Assembly (NCBI GenBank): GCA_009760855.2
Contig: WPIO01000059.1
Location: 914,501 to 978,500, forward strand
Length of the DNA: 64,000 nucleotides
Origin: Cristatella mucedo
Taxonomy: Eukaryota > Bryozoa > Phylactolaemata > Cristatellidae
Direction of reading: 5' to 3'
The translations under genes and the position numbers were made by a program. Position 1 is the first letter of the stretch. Every line of letters begins with the position of its first letter. Under the pieces are notes generated by a model. The model had not been told where the DNA came from. It was given only the letters and a program-made list of their open reading frames with translations, and did no database searches. Shown here piece after piece: positions 22,606 to 33,194 of this stretch.

Positions 22606-22939
22606 TGTTGATAAGTTCTTCCGATCATTAATGATTCATCATTAATAATTTCTTCCTCATTAACACCTTTCAGTGGTATAATAGTTACTTGTAAATGTAG
22701 AAGCATTGAGCCTGATCAGTTCAGTTTAGTTCCAGCAGCCCCAGTAGACACACGCCTGCTTTTCCTGAGATGTCATCGAGAGGCTGTAAGCATCAGGCGT
22801 ATGCATTTTGCTAGGCGAAGTCTGCACCAATTTATGTAGACAAGGGCACAAGATCACTCCAAGGGAAGCATCTACTCAGTACCCATATCTCTCACTGGCT
22901 GGTCACTCGGTGCACCTCAAAGAGAAACACAGCAGTGTC

Positions 22940-23520
22940 AAGACCCTGGTATACGCTTTGAGGTATGTGATGAGTTAGCCTCAGAGGAGGTCATCAGAGA
23001 CAAATTGTCACAGTTCTATAATGAAGAGTCGGCAGCTTCCGAATGCCTACGAAGCTTCTTCCCCAAACTGTCCGAGTCAAAAGGTCAAAGCCGATATCCT
23101 TGGGGAAGTAAAGATAAAGAGGGTCACTAAGTGCAATGCATTCGCCAAGATTCTCTCTAGCAAGGAGAAAGCAGGATTATAGTAACTTCTCGCACTGGTC
23201 TGCGCTTCTGGGGCAATCAAAGTGGATAACCATATAGGAGCTAGTGGAGACTATTCTGAACAACTAATGCACAGTGGGCTGCAGAACGTCCTTAGAAGTT
23301 CACATCCTTGATGCTAATCGTGGTAAATTCAAGGAGAACACGGGAGCATACTCGGACGAGCAGGACAAGCTCTTTTACCAGGGTTTACTGGACTCTGACG
23401 GAAGCTACCAAGGACACTATAGCAATAACGTTATGTATGAGAGACTACATCTGGGAGCTGATCTGTGAAAGGGATAGTTTTGATTCATTTGGTTTTTCTA
23501 GCCGAATGCCGACCAAAAAA
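22940..23520 (+). pseudogene. Decayed copy of an unnamed repetitive protein family
   Basis: Across frameshifts the + strand reads FFPKLSESK, VKADILGEVKIKRVTK, AKILSSKEKAG, then GCRTSLEVHILDANRGKFKE and AYSDEQDKLFYQGLLD, then RDYIWELICERDS after a +1 shift. I remember this order (FPKLSEAK, EKAAW, MSLKVHILDAH, AYSEEQGERFHQDI, GDYIW) from a high-copy protein of many invertebrate genomes, often annotated only as uncharacterised. At least three frame breaks and an in-frame stop make this copy dead. Whether the family is a transposon product I cannot say. Confidence 0.6.
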
Positions 23521-23871
23521 TCGGAAATTCATTCATTTTCCTTTGAAAATGGGCAAATTTAAAATGTCTCACTGCCCTGGTCACAAAAGCAAAGTTTGTG
23601 GGCAATAATAGCCATTTTCTACACGTATCTTTGAGGCATAAGTAGTTGCATAATAGCACTTACTACAAGAGAAGAAAGATTTCATTGCATAGTGCAACGA
23701 AACGATTTTGTTCGGCAGGTCCGAGATGGCAGAGCTCGGAAATACAGTTCTATCTGGCACCTCGTCATCGTCGTCCAATTTCCCCACTTTCTACTCGTGT
23801 GTGTACATCTTTTCCAGTTCTCTGCATGGTACTTCTTTGCTGTGTATGGCAGGTGCATGGACTAGAACAAG

Positions 23872-23992
23872 CGTGGATCTATATAGCACTAGATCTGTAT
23901 AGTACTAGCTTTGCATAGCACGAGCTTTGTGTAGCACTAGATCTGTTTAGTACTAGATCTGTGTAGCATGAGCTTTGTGTAGCACTAGCTCA
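23872..23992. repeat. Short tandem repeat, ATCTGT/TAGTACTAG type
   Basis: An imperfect array of about 18-19-bp units built from TAGCACTAG or TAGTACTAG and GATCTGT or GCTTTGT, about seven units. It lies about 120 bp upstream of an ANKFY1 acceptor. Confidence 0.8.
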
Positions 23993-24114
23993 GCTTTCTT
24001 TTTCTACCACCATTCTTCTCTTCTTCTGTAGAGGCATAAGGTACTCGTGATTGGTCTCACAAAGATTTCGTGCTGGACTCCTGGTTGCTGACATGCGCAA
24101 TTTTACGTTTGCAG

Positions 24115-24205
24115 ACCTACTTGCAGCCGAGCCTCCCTGGATCGACGGTGATACCTGTCTGGAATGTGGAACCAAATTCTCAATCAAAACTCGCAAGCAC
24201 CATTG
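24115..24205 (+). CDS. ANKFY1: ANKFY1 exon, first half of FYVE zinc finger
   Basis: Acceptor TTTGCAG ends at 24,114 and donor GTAAGT begins at 24,206. It reads LLAAEPPWIDGDTCLECGTK, then FSIKTRKHH and a split Cys codon (TG|T). WIDG supplies the WxxD motif of FYVE domains, CLEC is the first zinc-binding pair, and RKHHC begins the R(K/R)HHCRxCG motif. Human: SKEPPWCDGSYCYEC and RKHHC. Phase 1 in, phase 2 out. Confidence 0.95.
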
Positions 24206-24359
24206 GTAAGTTACTCCTGTCATCTGGTCGCTTGAACGTGTGCATGAAAGACCCAGACTGACAACAAGTTGGAGTCAGCATGGGACAAGAGGCGACAGAG
24301 ATAGAGTGAGACAGAAAGAGCAAGGGAGTGCCGAAGATAGGCAGCGGGCGTAATGTAAG

Positions 24360-24690
24360 TTATCTCCACCTGTAATGCCACAAAGACCAAGCCAACAGAC
24401 TTCATTGCATGCGAAAAAAGGAAATGAGAAGCAGGAAGCTGAGTCTCGGGAGAGCAATTGAGGACCTGAGTAATGCGGAGGTAGCAGCTTAGGACGGCTG
24501 GAAAGGACGTGTCACAGTCGGCAGCAGGAGAATAGACATAATTGCGCAAGACTTGTGGGAGTGAGCTCTCTATAGTCTAGGACTTTGCAGAACAAAAGCT
24601 TCTGCTATTAACGATCTGTAAGCATAGGAGCGGAGCAACTAATTTATTGTCCATGGAGAGCCTGACGGCACGACGAGGAGGCTGCAATTG
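24360..24690 (-). mobile_element. LINE-B 3' fragment, reverse orientation
   Basis: Reverse complement of the LINE-B 3' region, with AGCCAACAGACTTCAT at the tail side and ACAAAAGCTTCTGCTA on the coding side. It sits in the intron between the two FYVE exons. Confidence 0.75.
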
Positions 24691-24855
24691 GTGCGGCAGG
24701 TCTTCAGCCGTAAGGTGCTAACCTTTAAGGACCAAGGTCGTGGGTCCGAGTTCGTGCAGCGAGAGATTCCTCATTGCCCTTATTGGCCAAAATTCCTTAT
24801 ATTGCTACAATTTACATTCCTTACAATTCCTCTTGGTTTGATGCAAAAAGCAGTC
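24690..24855 (+). mobile_element. Diverged SINE-B-like element
   Basis: GTAAGGTGCTAACC and GGTCGTGGGTCCGAGTTC resemble the tRNA-derived head. The tail after TTCCTCATTGCCCTTATTGG is degraded. Confidence 0.5.
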
Positions 24856-25141
24856 CTCCTGCAGCTGCATTGATGAGGCCATGAAAAACCAGCCTAAATC
24901 TGCATTGCCTCTACTCTCTGGGCCAGCGCAGGCTCAAGGGTGCTATGCAGACATCATTCCTGCAAGGCAACTGCTGACTGAGCTGTAGGCAATGCATCCA
25001 GCTCGTGTCCGCCCACTCGCACGCACGCTGCTGCTGTCTCTGCCTCTCCGCGACTGCCTACTGCTGTCTCTGCTTCTGCTGCTGCTCGTATGTGAGGAGG
25101 CTGCTGCGGCTGACGGCAGTCTGTTGTTGCAATCGTTGCAG

Positions 25142-25280
25142 TCGCCACTGCGGCAGACTACTCTGCTCCAAGTGCTCGGAGAAAGAGATGCCCATACTCA
25201 AGTTCGGCCTCGGCAAGCCGGTGCGCGTGTGCGACACGTGCCTAGATGTGCTGACGTTTGCCACACGAGGCGACAGCTGA
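25142..25280 (+). CDS. ANKFY1: ANKFY1 terminal exon, second half of FYVE domain and stop
   Basis: Acceptor GTTGCAG ends at 25,141. The first base completes the Cys codon, then the exon reads RHCGRLLCSKCSEKEMPILK and KPVRVCDTCLDVLTFATRGD, then Ser and TGA at 25,278-25,280. With the previous exon all eight zinc-coordinating cysteines (four CxxC pairs) and the RVC motif are present, so PI3P binding should be intact. Human: RHCGRLLCHKCSTKEIPI and KPVRVCNICFDVL. Confidence 0.96.
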
Positions 25281-26012
25281 CTCCGACGCTCCCACGACGA
25301 CGGCTTTCGTCGTCCGACGGCTACAGCACAAGCAAGCATGCAGCCCCTGCGTGCACACCAACGAGTGCACACCACTCGGAAGCCTTATAATGCGAAAGAT
25401 GGCGGTGGCCCCCATCTTACCCTCCATAGTCAGCCGAACGGCTGCCACCTTGCAAAGCGCCGCTCGCGGTGCGTTGCCAACGAATCGACTCGCAGCTGCA
25501 GCAGAGCCAGAGCATACATCAGCTCTGGCGTGCATCAGCACGTGCGTGCTCTGCGTGCGTGCACGTGTGCTCTGTGCGTGCATCAGCTGGCTCTGGCTCT
25601 GCTGCTGCAGCTGCCATGCCGGTCAGCCGCTCGCATCGTGGCCCGAGAGTCAACCCGAGGGTCACCTCACCGTACGAGTGGCGCTTGCTCTGCTGCGGTT
25701 GACCGAGGCACAGTGCCGCACGCTAGCCGCCGTTACCAGCTTCCGGAAGTCGCACGTGGCACTTCGGCAAGAGCGCTTTCTCGACGTGGCTTTTTACATC
25801 TACGGAAGCACTGTCGCCAATTGGGCGAGGATTATTATTAATGGCAGGCACATTCTGCCACTGCGCTAGCTGCCCGACGCCAGTTGCTTGCTCGCAGCTC
25901 CGCCGGCTGCAGAGGGGTGCGCCGAACGGACGTGACACATCCGCTCAGTGGCTCCTGACGTACGTAGTGCTTATTTCACATTCGTTTTTTGAATGCTTAC
26001 GTATGTTAGCTA

Positions 26013-26018
26013 TTTATT
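26013..26018 (-). terminator. Polyadenylation signal for the PHETA-like gene
   Basis: TTTATT on the + strand (AATAAA on the minus), about 690 nt beyond the stop at 26,708. It lies 18 bp from the opposite-strand signal of ANKFY1, so the two mature 3' ends should overlap by a few tens of bases. Confidence 0.55.
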
Positions 26019-26030
26019 AATGAAGAATAC

Positions 26031-26036
26031 AATAAA
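26031..26036 (+). terminator. Polyadenylation signal for ANKFY1
   Basis: AATAAA, the only perfect hexamer I see between the stop at 25,280 and here, giving a 3' UTR of about 770 nt. Confidence 0.6.
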
Positions 26037-26707
26037 ACGGTCGAGCGTGCAGGCATTCGCCTCTCGGTTTGCACAAACAAGAGCTCTGCACTGTCCGTCG
26101 GCAGCACCGTCTGCCTCATAGACAAGAGTGCTCGCATACAAAAAAAGACGCCTAGCCGCCCTCGGTGAGCCGAATTGCATAGAGCTGACATGAGCCGGCT
26201 ACTGCTGCTGCTGCTTAATAGACGTGCGTGAAGCCGACTCTCCGGCTTCGTTCGCTTCTGTTCGCTCGTCGGCGTGACGTCGCCTGTCGATGTAGCTGCC
26301 CTGGCACGTGCTGCCAACAAACACACCGGGGTGAGCAGCTGAACGCCTTGCCTGCTATCAAGGATTCTCAGTCTGACTATTAATCAAGCTGGTGACAGGC
26401 CAGCAGCTCGGGTACAACGATTAGTGACGCCAAGGATGGTACGGTCGTAACAGTGGCAACGCACGGCAGCGATCTGCAACGTGAGTGGTCAGTCAATCCG
26501 CCAGCCGAGTCGTGCCGAGGAGGTGAAGCGCAGAAGCACCGCTGCTCAAGCAGCGCCACGTGTCACGGAATTCCTCGCAGTGAAAAAACATGATCAGAAT
26601 GTGTAAAGTCGTAAGTACAAAGCTTGCATCCGTCGTCCTGCCAGGCCGAGCAGACAGCCACAAGTTGCAGTTATGACAGCAGCAGGTGCCACTGGGCAGG
26701 CTGTGGG

Positions 26708-27673
26708 TTATGGCAAGTGCCCGACGACGAAGGGAGAAGTATTCCGCGGCCCGTGCTGTAGTCGGGAGGTGCTACTCGCGACTAAAAACGCGTCGATCTG
26801 CTTGCCATACAGCGTCTGCAGCTGCAGGAAATCTTTAGGAAGCGGCGATGTATTGCTATAATTGATCCGCGAGACTGCCACCGGAGCTTGCACGTGGAAC
26901 ATCGGCGTCTTGTGCACTTGGCTCCGCCCACTCTTCGCATCTTTCCTGCTACTCTCCGAAAGCGTGGAGGCCGAGTCCGGTGCTACGTTGCGACGCCGAT
27001 GAGGTGCAACGGGCGATCTACGGCTGGCGGTGCCCAGCAAGTCCAAGACGCCGCTGCCGAGGTCCACGTCCACGTGATGGGATTTCGCTGACGCAGCGAT
27101 GAAAGTTTTATTAAAGGGATTTTCTCGCTCTGGGTGCCGCACGACAGTCGCGTCAGGCACCGCCGCGCTGCTGCCACCGATGGGATCCAACGGCTGCTGG
27201 CTGCCCCTGCTCTCGGACCAGCCGGCAGCGGATCTGGCGGTGCGCAGAGCCCTCTCGCTGGAAGCTTGTAGGGAGTTGAGAGCGTTAAGACGACTCTGAA
27301 GGTCAGCTAAAAGCAGCTTCATGTAGTCATACCCGGCACTGGTGATGGCCACCATCCACGACTCCAGGCTTGCTTGTGAATCAGCCGTGAGAAGGTACGA
27401 CCGGCAGCCTAGGCCCTTGAAGTTTATCATGAACGAAAACTGGCTGTGAATGTTCTCACAAAGTTCCACGGTATATCCTTCTAGTAAGATAACTCCGTCG
27501 GGTTCTCGGTCGCCTTTCTTCTCAAAGTAAAACAGCAAGTTGCCCTTCAGCGAGAACCACCGCCTCTGAAAGCTCTTGTTGACTTCACCTTTCTTGAGCA
27601 GCCAGCCTTCCTTATCGACTCGCGAGTCACATGACGCGAAGTATGACAGATGCTTTTCGTTTAAAAGCTTCAT
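26708..27673 (-). CDS. Sesquipedalian (PHETA/FAM109) family protein
   Basis: A 321-residue protein in one exon. Sesquipedalians are endosomal adaptors that recruit the inositol 5-phosphatases OCRL and INPP5B and act in endosome-to-Golgi and recycling traffic. The start MKLLNEKHL matches the remembered human start MKLNERSL; the frame is open upstream but that extension has no family similarity. The chosen ATG has A at -3. The PH domain spans about residues 21-113, with GWLLKKG, FQRRWFSLKGNLLFYF, EGYTVEL and invariant Trp106. A short helix follows (about 114-145), then a low-complexity middle. At 282-293 is FLQLQTLYGKQI, resembling the F&H OCRL-binding motif but with Gln where the family has His. 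Human PHETA1 is about 250 residues, so the middle is longer here. Stop TAA at 26,708-26,710. Confidence 0.93.
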   Translation of the reverse strand: MKLLNEKHLSYFASCDSRVDKEGWLLKKGEVNKSFQRRWFSLKGNLLFYFEKKGDREPDGVILLEGYTVELCENIHSQFSFMINFKGLGCRSYLLTADSQASLESWMVAITSAGYDYMKLLLADLQSRLNALNSLQASSERALRTARSAAGWSESRGSQQPLDPIGGSSAAVPDATVVRHPERENPFNKTFIAASAKSHHVDVDLGSGVLDLLGTASRRSPVAPHRRRNVAPDSASTLSESSRKDAKSGRSQVHKTPMFHVQAPVAVSRINYSNTSPLPKDFLQLQTLYGKQIDAFLVASSTSRLQHGPRNTSPFVVGHLP

Positions 27674-28317
27674 CCTCGCGAGCAGCAAGAAGGCCTCGAA
27701 GACAGCGCTGAGAGTCCGTCCAGCGCAACAGGCATAACCGCTCAGCGGAAGCCATAACCTTTCCGGAAAGCGGTTCCTACTAGCTGAATAGCTGCTTCGA
27801 CAATATTTGCAGACAATGATAAAAAATATGTCGTACATTCTCACTCAGAATAAATATTACTTCAACTTAAATAAACGGTACAGCATAATTTATTTGAGGT
27901 ATTCAGTTAGACCACATCCTTCTTGGAGGCAACCGTAAACCGTCAGCCGGCATTTCCGGTTTCTAGCGTCGGCGCTACGTACGCTACTCAATCAGCCAAT
28001 GTATCATCCATTCCCATACAGGATCAGCATGCCGACTAAACCCATGGATAGATCTATCTTCTTTTATACTCAACGCAGTCAATTGTTTGACACTAAAATT
28101 GATTCGACAGAGGCATTTTTCTGGCGAATACATCCGACAAGTGTTGCGTGAATGACTATTAAGAGGATCTCGCTTGCAATTTCTTTGAAAGAACAGCTAT
28201 CGAAGGCCTCCTGCCTCGGGAATGAGGGAAGAAAAAATCTCATACATACTGAGGCTACGATTCCCCAACCTTTGATTTACGAGACCATACAAAAATCCTA
28301 GCTGCTTAAACAGCCTC

Positions 28318-28470
28318 CTTTTGTATAGCGACAGAAGGGCCTTGACGGCTATCACCACCGCTTGCAGTGGCGATAAAGGATCGCCCACCGCAGAAATCAA
28401 ACCCACGACCTCGGGACTGAGGTCGTGAAAGCAACCACCTTACCTAGTGTGCCATCACGGCTCACCAAGC
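28318..28470 (-). mobile_element. SINE-B copy, reverse orientation
   Basis: Reverse complement of the SINE-B tail (GCGACAGAAGGGCCTTGACG, GCTATCACCACCGCTTGCAG) followed by the tRNA-like head (CCCACGACCTCGGGACTGAG). The flanks 27,850-28,317 and 28,471-28,957 show no gene that I recognise. Confidence 0.8.
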
Positions 28471-28957
28471 TGTTTGGCGTCCGTCTCTCGTTCTCAAAAC
28501 AGGTCTACACAAACTTGGCATTAAATGACCATTTATGAGAGCGAAACGAATCCATAAGACTGCCTGATTGACCATGTATACTTTCCGTTGCAGCATTGTA
28601 CCGAGCGGCAACCATTACGCCCCCCTAATGCGATCTGCTAGTGGAGACAGAGTTCACCGGCGCAGCTTACGCATTTCCGGTCGCGTGAGAGATAGCTCCG
28701 AGTGCCCGCTGTCGGCTCCGCAGCGCCCTTGAACAATGACTGAGTGCACGCTTGGACGTTGCGCCGGTCGCTAGCGAAGAGGTGAGAAGTGAGAAGCGGA
28801 AGTGGAGAAGCGGAAGTGGAGAGCAACCGAAGGCCTGAGCGGCTGCGGGACTATCGGGAGCGTTCGTGCGTGTAAAGTTCAAGGTGCGAACACATATGGA
28901 GTCCTCGCCCATTTTGTCACGAGATCTATTGAGGTTCACTCACGATTCACGAGTGCT

Positions 28958-29185
28958 TTATAGAATTTTATTGTAAAACCATCTTCCGAAGCGCCCGCCC
29001 GCCTGCGATTTGCTAGGATTTGCTCTGCTCAGACAGAGAAGGAATGCAGCCCCCGCCCGAAGGCTAAAAGTGATCGAAGGTTTCGATGATTTCTCTTCAC
29101 TGATTAACTTTTCGATGCGTGAGCGCAGCACGTCAGGGTTCTCTGCGGCCGTAGCAGCAGCAGCAGGATTACTCGGCTGAGTCAT
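28958..29185 (-). other. Small open frame of 75 codons, unrecognised
   Basis: ATG with A at -3, then MTQPSNPAAAATAAENPDVL and RSRIEKLISEEKSSKPS, a hydrophilic start that looks protein-like, then a hydrophobic patch (AGAAFLLCL), ending WFYNKIL. An AATAAA lies inside the last codons (about 28,964-28,969), so a transcript ending here would be very compact. It could be a real small gene, a terminal exon or chance. No family recognised. Confidence 0.28.
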
Positions 29186-29711
29186 AGTTCAAAATAGCCG
29201 GCCCCGACTTTGACGAATTCCAAGGGTCTGTTAGTGAAGCGAGTTAAAGGATTCCCTAAAAGGATACCGGCATTTATCGTAACGCTGCTACCTCATTGGG
29301 CAAGTGGTTGAATAGCAACAATATATTTCCCTTCGAATGATGTAGCCAATCTTTGGTAAAAGAAGTGCTACGATACTGCGTTCAACTGAGCAAATAGTAA
29401 AGAGCAGCTGATTATAGATATATAGATATCATAGATATATAGATATCATAGATATGTAGCTGATCATAGATATATAGATCGTAGATGTATAGCTGATCAT
29501 AGATAGCACGAATTTAGCTGCAGAAAAGCGACAGTCATATCGCGCTTGCAGAATGTTATATATAGGAGGCACGCACCATGCGGCAGGATCTGTACTCTTC
29601 ATCGGAATTGGCTAGATTGCTCGCCGCTGAGCTACGAGTGCGTGGCTAAACGCCGACGAGAACGCTCATCCAAAAACGAGTGATATCTATGATATGTTTA
29701 ACCGCAATAAT

Positions 29712-31378
29712 AATAATAATTTTAATGATAATGCACCTGATAAAGCGCCCTCAGAAAACTCAATCTTTTTCTAGGTGCTTTATAGTTGCTTCAAAGGGAA
29801 ATGCAATTGAATGGTGAGTGATATCATGCTTGATAAACAAACGGCATGAATAACATTATTAGGTGTGACATGCACTGGGTCAGCATGCAAATGTGGTTAG
29901 TAGCAGCATGCACAGTGTCAGCACGCATAAGCACATGAAGTACGAATCAGAGGGACCCACTAAATGCTGTCTTAAATAGGTGTGTTTTTAAGTTCTTTTT
30001 AAATGTGGTCAGGTTAGGGCATGTTTTGACGCAAGTCGGGAGGGAGTTCCAGGCTTTGGGAGCATACGAACTAAATGCACGATCTCCAAAGGATTTGAGG
30101 TTTGTACGAGGTATTGGTAAACTGTTGGATTACGAAAAGCGGGTTGTACAATGCTCGGCCTGGTGGGGGAGTAGATCTGAGAGATAGGCTGGAGCTAAAG
30201 AATGAAGTGACCTAAAAGTGAGCGACAAAACCTTGAAGTCAATCCGTTGCTTGACTGGTAGCCAGTGCAGGTCGGTGAAAATTGTTGTGATGTGGCAACT
30301 GCGACGCTCACGACAGACAAGCCTAGATGCGGAGTTTTGCACCAGCTGCAATCGCCTGATCGCACATGCCGGTAGGCCAGTAAGCAGTGAGTTGCAGAAG
30401 TCGAGACGAGATGTCACGAATGGATGGACCAACTTGGACGTGGTATCCCTGTCTAAAAAAGCCCGAATTTTAGCAATGTTATGTAGCTGAAAGTGGGCAG
30501 ATTTGACTGTGGAGCTGATGTGGTCGTCTAACGAAAGGTCACTTTGGAATATGCCACCTAGATTTCGAGCTGATTCAACAGGAGATATGCTGGCAGACCC
30601 AATTTTGAGCTTCAGCCTTTTCAATTTGTGAATCACACTAGGTTTGCCCATAACTAGTAAGTTAGTTTTAACATTGTTTAGTTTTAGAAAATTTGCTGCC
30701 ATCCATGTGCGGATGTCATCAATACATGCAGCAAGTGAGTTGAGAGAATTCGAGGTGCTCGAAGGTTGGGCGGGATCAAAGCAAAGGTACAACTGAGTGT
30801 CATCCGCATAGAAGTGAAAGCGTAGATTGTGCTTGGCAATCACATCAGCAAGAGGGAGAGTATAAACCGTGAAAAGAACCGGACCTAGCATGGAGCCCTG
30901 AGGTACCCCATATTTCAGAGGTACCTCGGATGATCTTTGTCCATTCACATCAATACTCGGGAGTCTCCCACTGAGATAGGACCTGAACCGCTGCAGAGCA
31001 GTGCCAGTGATGCCCAGGCGAGATGAGAGGCGCTCTTGAAGAACTTTGTGATCGATGGTATCAAAAGCTGCCGAAAGATCGAGCAAAACAAGCAGAGACA
31101 CTCTACCCATGTCTGCATTTCAAAGTAGGTCGTTGTATACCCTAAGCAATGCTGACTCTGTGGAGTGATTAGCTCTAAAGCCAGACTGGAACTCTCTAGC
31201 AAAGCTTGAAGTTTCGATATATGAGTTGAGCTGGTCCGCTACAACCCGTTCCAGTGTCTTTGATAGGAATGGTAGAAGGGAGACTGGGTGGTAGTTTCTC
31301 AAGTTCTCTCTTGGTCTAGTATCGCTTTCTTGAGAAGTGGCCTGACTACAGTTTTCTTGAAAGGTGCAGTGATATCGA
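29712..31378 (-). mobile_element. LINE-A, longest copy: reverse transcriptase and 3' UTR
   Basis: The minus strand carries most of a Jockey/CR1/L2-group reverse transcriptase in two frames. The first (31,302-31,120) has NYHPVSLLPFLSKTLERVV and FQSGFRANHSTESALLR. The second (31,110-30,130, 326 codons) has [25 protein letters not shown] and the catalytic [10 protein letters not shown] box. [19 protein letters not shown] and [14 protein letters not shown] follow, then the 3' UTR, hairpin and an AAT-repeat end. A small frameshift near 31,110-31,130 and truncation before 31,378 make it inactive. No endonuclease domain is present. Confidence 0.93.
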
Positions 31379-32124
31379 AATACAGTGCAGCGCTGTTCGT
31401 AGTGCTATTTCCCATCGGTGCAGATATGTAAAGATGGCGGAGCTGTCCAACGATCGGGGACGCAACTATCTAGTAATCTTGGGCGACGTTAAGAGGGAAC
31501 TTCTGCGCTTCCCCTCGAACCAGTTGTAGCCGAGCAGCACCGATACCTATACCTGTACCGATGCCACCATACGCACCGCCAATACCTATGCCTATACCGA
31601 CACCAATGGCTTCAACGAACTTGAACTGTCGAGCGGTTCTCCAATCCGGGGATGTGGGAGCGCCCTGGTTAGTGATGACATGCTTTTCGTTGCATAAGTT
31701 GGCACTACAAATCACCGAAGATTCTTCAGTCGCTAGCTATATCCACTCCTACTTATCCAACCATCCTTGCCCCCGAACCGCACGCTGCTTGGTATTGGAT
31801 CGTTTCAGCGTCCTTCATACTTGATTGAATTCTTCTGGCGATGGAGCCTTCATCTCGCATGTACCGAAGGTTCCGGCTTCAGATGAACCTTCGATGAACT
31901 CGCATCTTTAAAGTCTCAGCTAAAGACAAACGCGCACTTGCCAGCTTCCCCTTCACCCCAGTGAACTTCGCCCCAGTGAACTTTCCAGTTTCCGGTTTCC
32001 TGTTCCGATGTGCTTTGTGTACTAGACAGCTGCCCATGATTTGGGGCATACTACACAGGCCACCGCTCTTACTAATCGGTGTCTTCGAGTACCGCCATGC
32101 TTGCTTTAACATCTGCTCCAAAAA

Positions 32125-33030
32125 CCTACTCCACAAAGCTACGAAGACCAAATGGTTCTTATGCAGGAGAGTTTCCTGTAGCGCACGCACAGTCTCAAAT
32201 AGGCTTTCGGTACGCATGCGGCAGCCGTAATAATAATAATAATAATGCACTTGATAAAGCGCCTTCAGAGAACTCAATCTCTTTCTAGGCGCTTTACATT
32301 TGCTGCAAAGGGAAACGCAATTGAATGGTGAGTAATATCATGCTTGATAAACAACACGAATAACATGGTTAGAGGTGACATGCACAGGGTCAGCATGCAA
32401 GTGCAGTTAGTGGCAGCATGCACAGTGTTAGCACGCATAAGCACATAAAGAATGAATCACATGGGACCCACTAAATGCTGTCCTGAATAGGTGTGTTTTT
32501 AAGTTCTTTTTAAATGTGGTCAAGTCAGGGGATGATCTGACGCAAGTCGGGAGGGAGTTCCAGCTTTGGGAGCATACGAACTAAATGCACTGTCTTCAAA
32601 TGATCTGAGGTTTTTACGAGGCAATAATACTACAAATAATACACTCGATAAAGTGCCCTCAGAGATTTCAATCTCTTTCTACGTGCTGTAATTTTTCATA
32701 GGTAAACAGTTAGATCCGGAAATTCATAAGACTTAATCTCGCGCAAAAAAGAAAAAATTAGAAGCATAGCTGAGTCCCGAGGGCACGTCGAAGCAGAATG
32801 AGTTGCACGAATGCAGACGCTCCTTTAGCTTTAGAAAGGATGCTCCGCAGTAGGCAGCAGGAGACTAGGGAGCGTACGAATTGTGGACCTGCAGAGCAAA
32901 TGGTCTTCAAGCGGCGGAATGAAATGCATGCTAATTTATGCTAACGTAAATTTATTATCCGCAGAGGACCTGAGGGCGGCACGAGAAACCGGCGCAGCTG
33001 TAAGAGCTGCTTCAGCTACGAAGGAGCCCC
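32125..33030 (-). mobile_element. LINE-B tail interrupted by LINE-A
   Basis: LINE-B sequence in reverse orientation is seen at 32,125-32,228 (CAGGAGAGTTTCCTGTAGCG, GGTACGCATGCGGCAGCC) and resumes at about 32,715-33,030 (CATAAGACTTAATCTCGCGC onward). The intervening block is a LINE-A 3' end plus a second tail fragment. Confidence 0.7.
32229..32710 (-). mobile_element. LINE-A 3' UTR, reverse orientation, nested in LINE-B
   Basis: An AATAATAATAATAATGCAC run, the reverse-complement hairpin and about 330 bp of LINE-A 3' UTR (32,229-32,625), then another short LINE-A-type terminus at about 32,625-32,700. The coding end stops near 32,600. Confidence 0.82.
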
Positions 33031-33051
33031 AGCTGCCAGCTAGCCGTGTCG

Positions 33052-33112
33052 CCAGCGCCTGGACAGAGATTAATTTCTCTTACGGTGCTATGCAAACGAA
33101 TTATTTTTTTAA
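33052..33112 (+). mobile_element. SINE-A 3' tail
   Basis: CAGCGCCTGGACAGAGATTA followed by TTTCTCTTACGGTGCTATGC, the SINE-A tail without a convincing head. Confidence 0.6.
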
Positions 33113-33194
33113 TTATGCCACCCACGTGCGAGCGCCTTGCTGCATTCCGCTAGCGGAATCTTTCGTGGCGGCCCTATATATTAGCGACTAGCAT

